Shown here: piece by piece, positions 23,281 through 33,740 of the stretch | Layout of the letters: the number at the start of each line of letters is the position of its first letter | Numbering within the stretch: the stretch's first letter is position 1 | Assembly (NCBI RefSeq): GCF_030053775.1 | Contig: NZ_CP125669.1 | Span: 124,001-188,000 of the forward strand | From: Acinetobacter corruptisaponis | GTDB taxonomy: Bacteria > Pseudomonadota > Gammaproteobacteria > Pseudomonadales > Moraxellaceae | Length of the DNA: 64,000 nt | Direction of reading: 5' to 3' | Made by a program: the position numbers and the translations under genes | The notes under the pieces: generated by a model | Seen by the model: the letters and a program-made list of their open reading frames with translations, nothing else | What the model was told of the DNA's origin: nothing | The model's database searches: none

Positions 23281-23964
23281 ATGATTGATAAGAGTGCCAC
23301 CTCATTAACCGAAGCGCTATCCCAGATCAGGGATGGTTCGACCATCATGATTGGTGGTTTCGGTACCGCAGGACAACCCGCAGAACTCATTGATGGACTG
23401 ATTGAACTTGGCATGAAGGACTTGGTGATTGTCAATAATAACGCAGGTAACGGTGATTATGGCCTTGCCAAATTATTAAAAACAGGTGCGGTTCGTAAAA
23501 TCATCTGTTCTTTTCCACGCCAGTCCGACTCATGGGTATTTGATGAACTTTATCATGCAGGCAAGATTGAACTTGAACTCGTTCCGCAGGGTAATCTCGC
23601 CTGCCGTATTCAGGCGGCAGGAATGGGCTTGGGCGCAGTATTTACCCCAACTGGTTTTGGAACATTATTGGCTGAGGGTAAAGAAACCCGTCATATTGAG
23701 GGTAAGGACTACGTCCTTGAATATCCCATCAAGGCCGACTTTGCACTGATCAAGGCCTATAAGGGCGATCGTTGGGGCAATCTGGTTTTTAATAAATCTG
23801 CCCGTAACTTTGGACCAATCATGGCGATGGCTGCGGATGTCACCATTGCGCAGGTTGCTGAAGTAGTGGAACTGGGTGAGCTTGATCCTGAACACATCAT
23901 TACCCCAGGAATTTTTGTTCAGCATGTGGTTGCTGTTGATGCGAAAAATGGTGCAGGAGAATAA
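23281..23964 (+). CDS. pcaI: 3-oxoadipate CoA-transferase, subunit A
   Basis: A 227-residue CoA-transferase alpha subunit with the glycine-rich entry MIGGFGTAGQP near residue 23 and the block NNNAGNGDYGLAKLL near 55. With PcaJ it moves CoA from succinyl-CoA to beta-ketoadipate. I start it at the ATG at 23281 (MIDKSATSLTEAL), with AGGAAG upstream, rather than the in-frame 23254. It is the first gene of the operon; pcaJ follows after two bases. Expression should depend on PcaU bound upstream. Confidence 0.96.
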   Translation: MIDKSATSLTEALSQIRDGSTIMIGGFGTAGQPAELIDGLIELGMKDLVIVNNNAGNGDYGLAKLLKTGAVRKIICSFPRQSDSWVFDELYHAGKIELELVPQGNLACRIQAAGMGLGAVFTPTGFGTLLAEGKETRHIEGKDYVLEYPIKADFALIKAYKGDRWGNLVFNKSARNFGPIMAMAADVTIAQVAEVVELGELDPEHIITPGIFVQHVVAVDAKNGAGE

Positions 23965-23966
23965 TC

Positions 23967-24620
23967 ATGAGCTATCAAAAATTAAGTCGTGACCAGATTG
24001 CTGAACGCGTTGCACAGGACATTCCAGATGGTGCCTATGTCAATCTGGGCATAGGTTTACCAACCAAAATTTCAAAATATCTCCCTGCCGATAAAGATGT
24101 GTTTCTACATTCTGAAAATGGCTTGTTGGCTTTTGGCCCGCCGCCAGCCAAGGGTGAAGAAGACCCTGAGCTGATTAATGCGGGCAAGGAATACGTGACC
24201 ATGCTTACAGGCGGCTGTTTTTTCCATCACGGTGATTCCTTTGCCATGATGCGTGGCGGGCATCTGGATATTGCGGTACTTGGTGCATTTCAGGTTGCAG
24301 CCAATGGTGATCTCGCCAACTGGCATACAGGTGCTCAAGATGCGATTCCTGCGGTGGGTGGTGCGATGGACCTAGCGGTGGGTGCCAAGAAAGTCTTTAT
24401 CACCACCGACCATACCACCAAGCAGGGTGAACCCAAGATTGTAGAAGAACTGACTTATCCAGCAACAGGTTTGAAGTGTGTGGATCGTATCTATACCGAC
24501 CTGTGTGTGATTGATGTGACCAAGGATGGTTTAAAAGTCATTGAAAAAGTGGATGGCCTGAGCTTTGAGGAATTGCAGTCCTTAACAGGTGCAAAACTAA
24601 CTGATGCAACACAGGCTTAA
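23967..24620 (+). CDS. pcaJ: 3-oxoadipate CoA-transferase, subunit B
   Basis: A 217-residue CoA-transferase beta subunit. The catalytic Glu lies in FLHSENGLLAFGP (Glu50), and NLGIGLPTKI near residue 26 is typical. It starts two bases after the pcaI stop and ends two bases before the first pcaF start, so it is translationally tight with both. It completes the beta-ketoadipate activation step. Confidence 0.96.
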   Translation: MSYQKLSRDQIAERVAQDIPDGAYVNLGIGLPTKISKYLPADKDVFLHSENGLLAFGPPPAKGEEDPELINAGKEYVTMLTGGCFFHHGDSFAMMRGGHLDIAVLGAFQVAANGDLANWHTGAQDAIPAVGGAMDLAVGAKKVFITTDHTTKQGEPKIVEELTYPATGLKCVDRIYTDLCVIDVTKDGLKVIEKVDGLSFEELQSLTGAKLTDATQA

Positions 24621-24622
24621 GG

Positions 24623-25852
24623 ATGAGTAACATGAATATGACTTTAAAAAATGCCTACATTATTGATGCAATCCGTACCCCATTTGGACGTTATGCAGGT
24701 GGTCTAGCGCCAGTACGTGCTGATGACTTGGGAGCAGTTCCAATTCAAGCCTTGATGCAACGTAATTCAAATGTTGACTGGGAGCAGGTGGACGATGTGA
24801 TCTATGGCTGTGCCAATCAGGCAGGTGAGGACAACCGTAATGTAGGACGTATGTCAGCATTATTGGCAGGCCTGCCCGTCGAAGTACCTGCCACCACGGT
24901 CAATCGTTTATGTGGTTCATCATTGGATGCCATTGCGATGGCAGCCCGTGCCATTAAGGCAGGCGAAGCCAATTTAATTATTGCTGGTGGTGTGGAAAGC
25001 ATGAGCCGTGCGCCGTATGTGATGGGCAAGTCTGACAGTGCATTTGGCCGCAGCCATAAGATTGAAGACACCACTATGGGCTGGCGTTTTATCAATCCAA
25101 AACTGAAACAAATGTATGGTGTGGATACCATGCCACAAACCGCAGAAAACGTGGCGGAGCAGTTCAATATCAACCGTGCCGATCAGGACCAGTTTGCCTT
25201 GGTGAGCCAACAACGTACAGCAGCAGCGCAAGCCAACGGCTTTTTTACCCATGAAATTGTATCAGTAACCATTCCACAGCGTAAGGGTGATGCCATTGTC
25301 ATTGATACCGATGAACATCCACGTGCATCCACAAATATTGGAGCACTATCTAAACTCAAGGGCGTTGTGAAAGCAGAGGGTACAGTCACCGCAGGTAATG
25401 CATCGGGCATTAATGATGGTGCGGCAGCACTGCTAATTGCATCCGATGATGCCATTGAACAATACAAGCTAAAACCACGTGCCAAGATCATTGCCGCTAC
25501 CACAGTGGGTGTTGAACCACGAATTATGGGTTTTGCACCTGCGCCTGCAATCAAGAAACTGCTCAAACAAGCCAACATGACTTTGGATCAGATGGATGTG
25601 ATTGAGTTGAATGAGGCTTTCGCTGCTCAGGCTTTAGCAGTGACGCGTGATTTAGGCTTAGCCGATGATGATGCTCGTATCAATCCGAATGGCGGTGCGA
25701 TTGCCCTAGGTCATCCATTGGGTGCATCAGGTGCGCGTTTGGTGACAACAGCATTAAACCAGCTTGAGCAAGCAGGCGGAACGTATGCCTTGTGTTCAAT
25801 GTGTATTGGTGTAGGTCAGGGCATTGCCCTGATTATCCAGCGAGTTGAGTGA
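24623..25852 (+). CDS. pcaF: beta-ketoadipyl-CoA thiolase
   Basis: A thiolase of up to 409 residues: nucleophile Cys in NRLCGSSLDA (about residue 97), NEAFAAQAL, GGAIALGHPLGASGAR (His near 360) and the second active Cys in CSMCIGVGQG near the end. It cleaves beta-ketoadipyl-CoA to succinyl-CoA and acetyl-CoA. Three in-frame ATGs (24623, 24632, 24638) are close; the AAGG site fits 24632 best, so the protein may lack the first three residues. The stop at 25850-25852 lies eight bases before pcaB. Confidence 0.95.
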   Translation: MSNMNMTLKNAYIIDAIRTPFGRYAGGLAPVRADDLGAVPIQALMQRNSNVDWEQVDDVIYGCANQAGEDNRNVGRMSALLAGLPVEVPATTVNRLCGSSLDAIAMAARAIKAGEANLIIAGGVESMSRAPYVMGKSDSAFGRSHKIEDTTMGWRFINPKLKQMYGVDTMPQTAENVAEQFNINRADQDQFALVSQQRTAAAQANGFFTHEIVSVTIPQRKGDAIVIDTDEHPRASTNIGALSKLKGVVKAEGTVTAGNASGINDGAAALLIASDDAIEQYKLKPRAKIIAATTVGVEPRIMGFAPAPAIKKLLKQANMTLDQMDVIELNEAFAAQALAVTRDLGLADDDARINPNGGAIALGHPLGASGARLVTTALNQLEQAGGTYALCSMCIGVGQGIALIIQRVE

Positions 25853-25860
25853 GGTGTACC

Positions 25861-27216
25861 ATGAGCCAGCTATACGCCAGCCTATTTTATCAGCCTGATG
25901 TCACTGCCATATTTAGTGATCAAGCTTTATTAAGTTATATGATTCAAGCCGAAGTGGCTTTGGCTAAAGCACAGGCTCAGGTCAGTGTCATTCCTGCATC
26001 TGCGGCAACGCTCATCGAACAGATTGGGCAATCTGCTTTAGCAAAAATTGATGTGGATGCTTTAGCAATTGCGACAGGATTGGCTGGAAATATTGCGATT
26101 CCATTTGTAAAGCAATTTACAGCCATCGTGAAGCAACAGGATGAAGATGCATCCCGTTATGTTCACTGGGGTGCAACCAGTCAGGACATTATTGATACAG
26201 CAACGATTCTGCAATGTCGTGATGCGCTGGCTTTAATTGAAAAGCAATTGCAATCTGCCTATGACATTTCACTACAACAAGCTGAGCGTTACCGTGACCA
26301 GGTCATGATCGGGCGCACATGGTTGCAGCAGGCTTTGCCGATTACGTTGGGACATAAGTTTGCACGTTATGCAGCCGCATTACAGCGTGATCTTGAGCGT
26401 CTGCAAGCGATGAAAGACCGTGTATTGACAGCTCAACTTGGCGGGGCAGTGGGCTCATTGGCATCTTTAAAAGATCAAGGTTCTGCTGTGGTTGAGGCCT
26501 TTGCGGCGGAATTGAAACTCACAGCACCTGAATGTACCTGGCATGGGGAACGTGACCGTATGGTTGAGATTGCCAGTGTACTTGCGATCATTGTCGGCAA
26601 TGCTGGCAAGATGGCAAAAGACTGGTCGCTGCTCATGCAAACCGAAATTGCTGAGGTTTTTGAACCCACTGCCAAAGGTCGTGGTGGTTCATCCACCATG
26701 CCACATAAACGTAATCCCGTTGCGGCAGCCTCAATTCTTGCAGCAGCCAATCGTGTTCCTGCATTGATGTCAAGTATCTATCAAAGCATGGTACAGGATC
26801 ATGAGCGTGCCCTAGGTGCATGGCATGCCGAATGGCTGGCAATTCCTGAAATTTTTCAGTTATGTGCAGGTGTACTGGAGCGCAGCAATGAAGTATTGCA
26901 GGGCATTGAGGTCAATGCTGATGCCATGCAACGAAATCTTGACTGTACGCATGGCCTGATCATGGCGGAAGCGGTGATGATGGCGCTCGCGCCAAAAATT
27001 GGGCGTTTAAATGCCCATCATTTGGTGGAGCAGGCCTGTCAGCAAGCCGTGGCACAGCAGAGACATTTAAAAGATATTCTGGCGCAAATGGATGAGATAA
27101 CAGCCCAGTTTTCTGTCCAGCAGTTGGATGAGATTTTTCAGCCAGCATCTTATTTGGGCAATATTCAGCAACAAATTGATGCGGTATTGCAGGCAGCACA
27201 AGGAGCGTCGAAATGA
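25861..27216 (+). CDS. pcaB: 3-carboxy-cis,cis-muconate cycloisomerase
   Basis: A 451-residue member of the fumarase/argininosuccinate-lyase superfamily. It carries the signature GRGGSSTMPHKRNP near residue 275, HWGATSQDIIDTA near 98 and QLGGAVGSLASL near 190. It lactonises carboxymuconate made by PcaHG. The ATG at 25861 with GAGGTGTACC upstream is chosen over 25849, which lies inside pcaF. Its last codons overlap pcaD. Confidence 0.96.
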   Translation: MSQLYASLFYQPDVTAIFSDQALLSYMIQAEVALAKAQAQVSVIPASAATLIEQIGQSALAKIDVDALAIATGLAGNIAIPFVKQFTAIVKQQDEDASRYVHWGATSQDIIDTATILQCRDALALIEKQLQSAYDISLQQAERYRDQVMIGRTWLQQALPITLGHKFARYAAALQRDLERLQAMKDRVLTAQLGGAVGSLASLKDQGSAVVEAFAAELKLTAPECTWHGERDRMVEIASVLAIIVGNAGKMAKDWSLLMQTEIAEVFEPTAKGRGGSSTMPHKRNPVAAASILAAANRVPALMSSIYQSMVQDHERALGAWHAEWLAIPEIFQLCAGVLERSNEVLQGIEVNADAMQRNLDCTHGLIMAEAVMMALAPKIGRLNAHHLVEQACQQAVAQQRHLKDILAQMDEITAQFSVQQLDEIFQPASYLGNIQQQIDAVLQAAQGASK

Positions 27217-27998
27217 TGATCAAGGTAAATAATCGTCAGGGGCATCAACTTGCAGTGCAGGTACACGGTTTAAAAGATGCGCCTGTGATGATGTTTTCCA
27301 ATTCACTTGGAACAGATCATGGCATGTGGCAGGCACAGGTTGCCGCATTGGCAGAAAATTATCAGGTGGTTACTTATGACACGCGTGGTCATGGTGACAG
27401 TGCAGTGATTGCCCATACCACTTTGCAGAATCTTGCAGAGGATGTAGTGGATATTCTCGATGCTCTGGCGATTGAGAAAGCACATTTTTGTGGGATTTCC
27501 ATGGGTGGCATCACCGCATTGTATTTAGCAATTCATCATGCAGACCGTTTTCACAGTATTACGGTTGCAAACTCTGCTGCAAAAATCTGGACAACAGAGG
27601 GTTGGAATAGCAGGGCTGAAAGTGTGGAACAACATGGTTTGGCTGAACTTGTGAAAACCACCCATACACGCTGGTTTAGCGAACATTTTGACTATGCCCA
27701 CGATGTGTTGGCACAGAAAACCATTCAAAGTCTGGCAATTAGCTCAGCTCAAGGTTATGCCAACAGTTGTCGGGCTTTGGCAGATGCCGATCTGCGGGAT
27801 CAACTTAAGCAGATTCAAATCCCGACTTTAATTATTGCAGGTCAATATGACCCTGTAACGACGGTTCAGGATGCAGAGTTGATGCATCAGTCTATTCCAC
27901 ATAGCCAGCTTGAGGTTTTGCCCGCTTCACATTTATCCAATATTGAGCAAGCGCAGGCATTTACTCAGGAACTGACAAAGTTTATCAAAAAAATATAA
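27213..27998 (+). CDS. pcaD: 3-oxoadipate enol-lactonase
   Basis: A 261-residue alpha/beta-hydrolase: oxyanion region FSNSLGTDHGMW, nucleophile elbow GISMGG (Ser96), QYDPVT (Asp near 210) and PASHLSNIE (His near 239). It hydrolyses the enol-lactone to beta-ketoadipate. The start overlaps the pcaB stop by four bases (ATGA), indicating translational coupling. Confidence 0.96.
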   Translation: MMIKVNNRQGHQLAVQVHGLKDAPVMMFSNSLGTDHGMWQAQVAALAENYQVVTYDTRGHGDSAVIAHTTLQNLAEDVVDILDALAIEKAHFCGISMGGITALYLAIHHADRFHSITVANSAAKIWTTEGWNSRAESVEQHGLAELVKTTHTRWFSEHFDYAHDVLAQKTIQSLAISSAQGYANSCRALADADLRDQLKQIQIPTLIIAGQYDPVTTVQDAELMHQSIPHSQLEVLPASHLSNIEQAQAFTQELTKFIKKI

Positions 27999-28039
27999 AC
28001 GGTTCGTTTAAAAAAGGATTTCGCCTTAAGGAGGCAGAT

Positions 28040-29413
28040 ATGGCGTCTCAGGACTATGCCGCTCAAAACAATAGTGCTGCAAAAAATAACAGCATGGATG
28101 CACAGGCACTGATTGACAATGCACCAGTCAGTAAATATCAATGGATGATCGCAATTGTTTGTTTTCTCATTGTTTTTGTTGACGGTATTGATACCGCGGC
28201 AATGGGTTTTATCGCACCAGCCCTGACACAAGACTGGGGCATTGACCGTTCCCAGCTTGGCCCTGTAATGAGTGCTGCACTGGGTGGCATGATTATTGGG
28301 GCATTGGTGTCAGGCCCAACCGCAGACCGCTTCGGACGTAAGATTGTACTTGCGTTTTCCATGCTGATCTTTGGTGGCTTTACCCTTGCGTCTGCCTATG
28401 CACAGAATTTAGATCAATTGGTGGTGTTGCGCTTCCTGACAGGTATTGGTTTAGGCGCAGCCATGCCAAACGCAACCACCTTGTTCTCTGAATATTGCCC
28501 AACACGGGTACGCTCGTTGATGGTGACCTGTATGTTCTGTGGTTACAACCTGGGCATGGCAACAGGTGGCTTTATCAGTAGCTGGCTGATTCCTGCCTTT
28601 GGTTGGCATAGCCTGTTCTTATTGGGTGGCTGGTCACCGTTGATCTTGATGCTTCTAGTGATTTTCTGCTTACCTGAATCTTATCGCTTCCTGATCGTCA
28701 AAGGCAGAAATCCTGAGAAAGTTCGCAAAATTTTAACGCATATTGCACCGACTCAAATTCAGGGCGCAACAGCATTTCATATTCCCGAAGAACAATCCAA
28801 AGCGGCAGAAAAGAAAAACGTATTCAGTATCTTGTTCTCAAAACAATATGCCAAAGGTACGGTTTTACTCTGGTCAACCTATTTTATGGGGTTGGTGGTG
28901 ATCTACCTGTTGACCAGTTGGTTACCAACCCTGATGCGTGAAACAGGCGCAACCCTGGAACGTGCCGCATTTATCGGTGGATTGTTCCAGTTCGGCGGTG
29001 TGCTGAGTGCCTTATTCATTGGCTGGGCAATGGACCGTTTCAATCCGAACCGCATTATTGCAGGGTTCTACTTTGCCGCTGGATTGTTTGCAATCGCAGT
29101 GGGGCAGAGTCTCGGAAATTCAACCTTACTTGCTGTTTTAGTGTTGTGTGCAGGGATTGCCATCAACGGTGCACAGTCTTCCATGCCAGCTTTAAGTGCC
29201 CGTTTCTACCCAACCCAATGCCGTGCCACAGGCATTGCATGGATGACAGGGATTGGTCGTTTCGGTGCGGTGTTTGGTGCATGGATCGGTGCGGTGTTAC
29301 TGGGGAATAACTGGTCATTCACCATGATTCTCAGCATGTTGTTTATTCCCGCAACAGCCGCCGCCGTTGCCATCTTTGTGAAATCTATTGTTGCACATAC
29401 CGATGCAACTTAA
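28040..29413 (+). CDS. pcaK: MFS aromatic-acid transporter PcaK
   Basis: A 457-residue protein with 12 predicted membrane helices. DGIDTAAMGFIAPAL (helix 1), GPTADRFGRK (the conserved loop 2-3 motif of the aromatic acid:H+ symporter family) and a repeat-like loop FIGWAMDRFNPN in the second half are visible. It imports protocatechuate and 4-hydroxybenzoate with protons. The AAGGAGG site lies directly before the ATG. It sits between pcaD and pcaC as in ADP1. Confidence 0.95.
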   Translation: MASQDYAAQNNSAAKNNSMDAQALIDNAPVSKYQWMIAIVCFLIVFVDGIDTAAMGFIAPALTQDWGIDRSQLGPVMSAALGGMIIGALVSGPTADRFGRKIVLAFSMLIFGGFTLASAYAQNLDQLVVLRFLTGIGLGAAMPNATTLFSEYCPTRVRSLMVTCMFCGYNLGMATGGFISSWLIPAFGWHSLFLLGGWSPLILMLLVIFCLPESYRFLIVKGRNPEKVRKILTHIAPTQIQGATAFHIPEEQSKAAEKKNVFSILFSKQYAKGTVLLWSTYFMGLVVIYLLTSWLPTLMRETGATLERAAFIGGLFQFGGVLSALFIGWAMDRFNPNRIIAGFYFAAGLFAIAVGQSLGNSTLLAVLVLCAGIAINGAQSSMPALSARFYPTQCRATGIAWMTGIGRFGAVFGAWIGAVLLGNNWSFTMILSMLFIPATAAAVAIFVKSIVAHTDAT

Positions 29414-29428
29414 TTGAGGAAAAAGTCA

Positions 29429-30578
<1,150 letters not shown>

Positions 30579-30592
30579 TTGGGAGTAAGACA

Positions 30593-31222
30593 ATGAACAC
30601 ATGGAATTTTCAGGAATTGAAAGAAACCCCATCACAGACAGGTGGGCCGTATGTACATATTGGCTTATTACCGCAACAGGCCAATATTGAGGTGTTTGCA
30701 CATAATTTTGATAACCAGTTAGTGAATGACAAAACTCAGGGCGAACGTATCCGAATCGAGGGGCAAGTCTTTGATGGACTGGGTTTGCCATTAAGAGATG
30801 TATTACTGGAAATCTGGCAGGCCGATGCCAATGGCGCCTATCTAAGTCAGGCCGATACTCAGGGCAAAACTGCCGATCCAAACTTTTTAGGTTGGGGGCG
30901 TACAGGTGCGGACTTTGAAACAGGTTTTTGGCACTTTAACACCATTAAGCCTGCTGCTGTGGCAGGGCGCAAAGGGTCAACGCAGGCACCACATATTGCT
31001 GTCGCTGTCTTTGCTCGTGGCATCAATATTGGTTTGCACACCCGCATCTATTTTGAGGATGAAACCGAAGCCAATGCCAATGATCCTGTTTTAAACAGCA
31101 TTGAATGGGCAACCCGTCGTCAGACACTCATCGCTAAACGTAGTGAAGTCGATGGGGAAATTGTCTATCGCTTTGATATTCGTATTCAGGGCGAAGATGA
31201 AACAGTATTTTTTGATATTTAA
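30593..31222 (+). CDS. pcaG: protocatechuate 3,4-dioxygenase alpha subunit
   Basis: A 209-residue partner of PcaH: KETPSQTGGPYVHIGL at the start, then GLPLRDVLLEIWQADANG and FNTIKPAAV. It shares the intradiol beta-fold but lacks the full set of iron ligands, as expected for the alpha subunit. It is the last pca gene; a 167-base gap with palindromic repeats precedes quiB. Confidence 0.97.
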   Translation: MNTWNFQELKETPSQTGGPYVHIGLLPQQANIEVFAHNFDNQLVNDKTQGERIRIEGQVFDGLGLPLRDVLLEIWQADANGAYLSQADTQGKTADPNFLGWGRTGADFETGFWHFNTIKPAAVAGRKGSTQAPHIAVAVFARGINIGLHTRIYFEDETEANANDPVLNSIEWATRRQTLIAKRSEVDGEIVYRFDIRIQGEDETVFFDI

Positions 31223-31261
31223 GTTTTAAAGACCTCCCTCTTGCGGAACTACAATCGTTCC

Positions 31262-31350
31262 TCATCCCTCCTACAAGGAGGGAGACTTCCACAAGTCAAA
31301 CGCTAGGGATATTCCCTCTCCTTTTAGGAGAGGGTTAGGGAGAGGTTAAG
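31262..31350. repeat. REP-like palindromic repeats between pcaG and quiB
   Basis: Two hairpins: CCCTCCT-ACA-AGGAGGG (31266-31282) and CCCTCTCCT-TTT-AGGAGAGGG (31314-31334), the latter followed by TTAGGGAGAGGTTAAG. A diverged copy of the second unit, with the same flanks, is at 51739-51776. They may reduce read-through between the pca and qui parts. Confidence 0.7.
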
Positions 31351-31389
31351 AGATAGTGAGCCAAAACATTTAACAACTACGAAATCAGG

Positions 31390-32244
31390 ATGATGACAAT
31401 GAAATTACAAAAATTAGCAGCAATATTACTGGCAATGAGTTCATTGCTTGCGGTTCAAATGGCACAGGCACAAGACAATGCACAAAAACAGGTGGAGTTG
31501 GCTGAACTTGCCAAACTTCCTGTAAAAACCATTGTGCCGATTACTGCTAAAACCAGGGAACAGGCACTTGAACAGGCAAAAGTAATCGCTGCCAATCCCG
31601 ATGCTGATCTTGCTGAATTTCGCATTGATTTACTGGATTTTGCCAATGACACGAAACAGGTGATTGCACTTGGTCAGGAGCTTCGCCAGATTTTAGCTAC
31701 AAAGCCAATCATTGCAACCATTCGTACCCATAACGAGGGTGGAAAGTTGACCATTAGTGATGCTGACTATGGCAAGACCTATCAAGCCTACTTAAGTCAA
31801 CCACAACCATTCATGGATATGCTGGATGTGGAAATGTTCCGTGATCAGCAGGTGGTGAAAAATACGGTCAAACTGGCGCATGACAAAAAAGTGCTGATCG
31901 TGATGTCAAACCATGATTTCCAAAAGACACCGAGCGAAGACGAAATTGTTAAACGCCTACTCAAGCAGGATGAACTGGGTGCGGATATTTTAAAAATTGC
32001 GGTGATGCCACAAAGCAAACAGGATGTTTTCACCTTAATGAATGCGACTTTAAAAGTCAGCCAGCAATCTAAAAAACCATTACTCACCATGTCGATGGGC
32101 AAACTTGGCACCATTTCACGGATTGCCACTGCCAATATGGGCGGTAGCTTTAGCTTCGGCATGATTGGCGAGGCATCTGCGCCAGGTCAGATTGATGTGA
32201 CCCAACTCAAGCAGTTCTTAAAAATGGTTCAACCGACACAATAA
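31390..32244 (+). CDS. quiB: exported type I 3-dehydroquinate dehydratase
   Basis: A protein of up to 284 residues with an N-terminal signal peptide ending AQAQ (cleavage near residue 27), so it is periplasmic. The type I fold residues are visible: FRID (residues 77-80), MSNHDF (His175) and DILKIAVMPQ (Schiff-base Lys202). It converts dehydroquinate to dehydroshikimate in the catabolic direction, apart from the cytoplasmic biosynthetic enzyme. The ATG at 31390 or one at 31399 may be used. It is the first gene of the qui part, followed by quiC after 17 bases. Confidence 0.94.
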   Translation: MMTMKLQKLAAILLAMSSLLAVQMAQAQDNAQKQVELAELAKLPVKTIVPITAKTREQALEQAKVIAANPDADLAEFRIDLLDFANDTKQVIALGQELRQILATKPIIATIRTHNEGGKLTISDADYGKTYQAYLSQPQPFMDMLDVEMFRDQQVVKNTVKLAHDKKVLIVMSNHDFQKTPSEDEIVKRLLKQDELGADILKIAVMPQSKQDVFTLMNATLKVSQQSKKPLLTMSMGKLGTISRIATANMGGSFSFGMIGEASAPGQIDVTQLKQFLKMVQPTQ

Positions 32245-32261
32245 TTGAAAGGAATATCAAA

Positions 32262-33722
32262 ATGAAACTAATCTCATTACGTCTCAGCACATTGGCAGTC
32301 GGTTTGGCAATTTCAGGCATGGCAGCAGCGGAAACCTATATTGTTGACCGTTATCAGGATGATTCTGAAAAAGGTTCATTCCGTTGGGCGATTGAACAGG
32401 CCAACAGCAAACCAACAGAAGCCAGTGAAATTCAGGTTCAGGCGGTGGGTAAGGCACCTTATGTCATTCAAGTCAAAAGTCCACTTCCTGAAATTAAGGC
32501 ACCTGTCAAAATTATTGGGACACAGTGGGCAAAAACAGGTGAATTTATTGCCATTGATGGATCAAGCTATATCAAGGGCACAGGTGTGGAAGCCTGTCCA
32601 GGTGCGGTTGAGGGGCAGTTTGGAACCAATGTGCGTACGACCACTTTACCTGGCATTGTATTGCGTGACATTAATGGTGTGACCATTCAAGGTCTGGAAA
32701 TTCGCCATTTCTGTATTGGTATCCTGATGAATCGTGCCAGCAATAACCTGATTCAGCATAACCGTATTATGCACAACTATGGTGGTGCAGGTGTGATGTT
32801 GACAGGTGATGATGGCAAGGGTAACCCAACTGCAACCACCACCAATAACAACAAGGTGATCGACAACTATTTTCAGGACAATGGCGATGGGTTGGAGCTG
32901 ACCCGTGGTGCAGCATTTAACTTGGTTGCCAATAACCAGTTTATTTCAACCTCTGCCAATCCTGAGCCATCACAAGGGATCGAAATTCTTTGGGGTAATG
33001 ACAACGCTGTTGTTGGCAACAAGTTTGAAAACTACTCAGATGGTTTGCAGATCAACTGGGGCAAACGTAACTATATCGCTTATAACGAGCTGACCAATAA
33101 CTCCAATGGCTTTAACCTGACGGGTGATGGCAATATCTTTGACAGCAATAAGGTACATGGCAACCGAGTGGGGATTGCGATTCGTTCTGAAAAAGATGCC
33201 AATGCACGAATTACGCTGACCAAAAACCAAATCTGGAATAACGGCAAAGACATCAAGCGCTGTGAGGCAGGCGGAAGTTGTGTACCGAACCAGCGTTTAG
33301 GTGCAATTATTTTTGACATTCCAGGCTTGGAACATGCTCACTTTGTCGGTTCTCGTGGTCATGGTGTCAAGATTGACCCTGCAAACCTACAAAAAACCTG
33401 TCAGCAGCCAAATGAACAGGGCTGTAACCAACAACCGAATCAGGGTATTCAGGCGCCTAAACTCAGCCTATCTAAAGGTCAGGTTGCGGTTGAAGTGAAA
33501 GGACAACCAAACCAGCGTTATCAGGTTGAGTTCTTTGGTAATTCATCAGCCAATTCAGGCGAGGCTGAGTTTTATCTAGGTTCAACCGTTGCGGTGACCA
33601 ATGCGCAAGGTGTTGCTACAGTTACATGGAAACCAACCACGAAAGCCTCCTCTCTGACTGCAAATGTTACAGATCAATTCGGTGCAACTTCTGAACTGAG
33701 TTCAGCAGTAAAATTGAAATAA
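32262..33722 (+). CDS. quiC: periplasmic 3-dehydroshikimate dehydratase
   Basis: A 486-residue protein with a signal peptide (cleavage near AAA-ETYIVDRY). The body is a right-handed parallel beta-helix: many short N-rich coils such as NGVTIQGLEIRHFCIG, NNKVIDNYFQDNGDGLEL and NDNAVVGNKFENYSDGLQI. QuiC of ADP1 has this unusual fold for dehydrating dehydroshikimate to protocatechuate, unlike the TIM-barrel AsbF type. The C-terminal 100 residues form an Ig-like domain (KGQPNQRYQVEFFGNSS). The GAAAGG site precedes the ATG. Confidence 0.93.
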   Translation: MKLISLRLSTLAVGLAISGMAAAETYIVDRYQDDSEKGSFRWAIEQANSKPTEASEIQVQAVGKAPYVIQVKSPLPEIKAPVKIIGTQWAKTGEFIAIDGSSYIKGTGVEACPGAVEGQFGTNVRTTTLPGIVLRDINGVTIQGLEIRHFCIGILMNRASNNLIQHNRIMHNYGGAGVMLTGDDGKGNPTATTTNNNKVIDNYFQDNGDGLELTRGAAFNLVANNQFISTSANPEPSQGIEILWGNDNAVVGNKFENYSDGLQINWGKRNYIAYNELTNNSNGFNLTGDGNIFDSNKVHGNRVGIAIRSEKDANARITLTKNQIWNNGKDIKRCEAGGSCVPNQRLGAIIFDIPGLEHAHFVGSRGHGVKIDPANLQKTCQQPNEQGCNQQPNQGIQAPKLSLSKGQVAVEVKGQPNQRYQVEFFGNSSANSGEAEFYLGSTVAVTNAQGVATVTWKPTTKASSLTANVTDQFGATSELSSAVKLK

Positions 33723-33740
33723 GGCTAGGGAGATTTTGAC

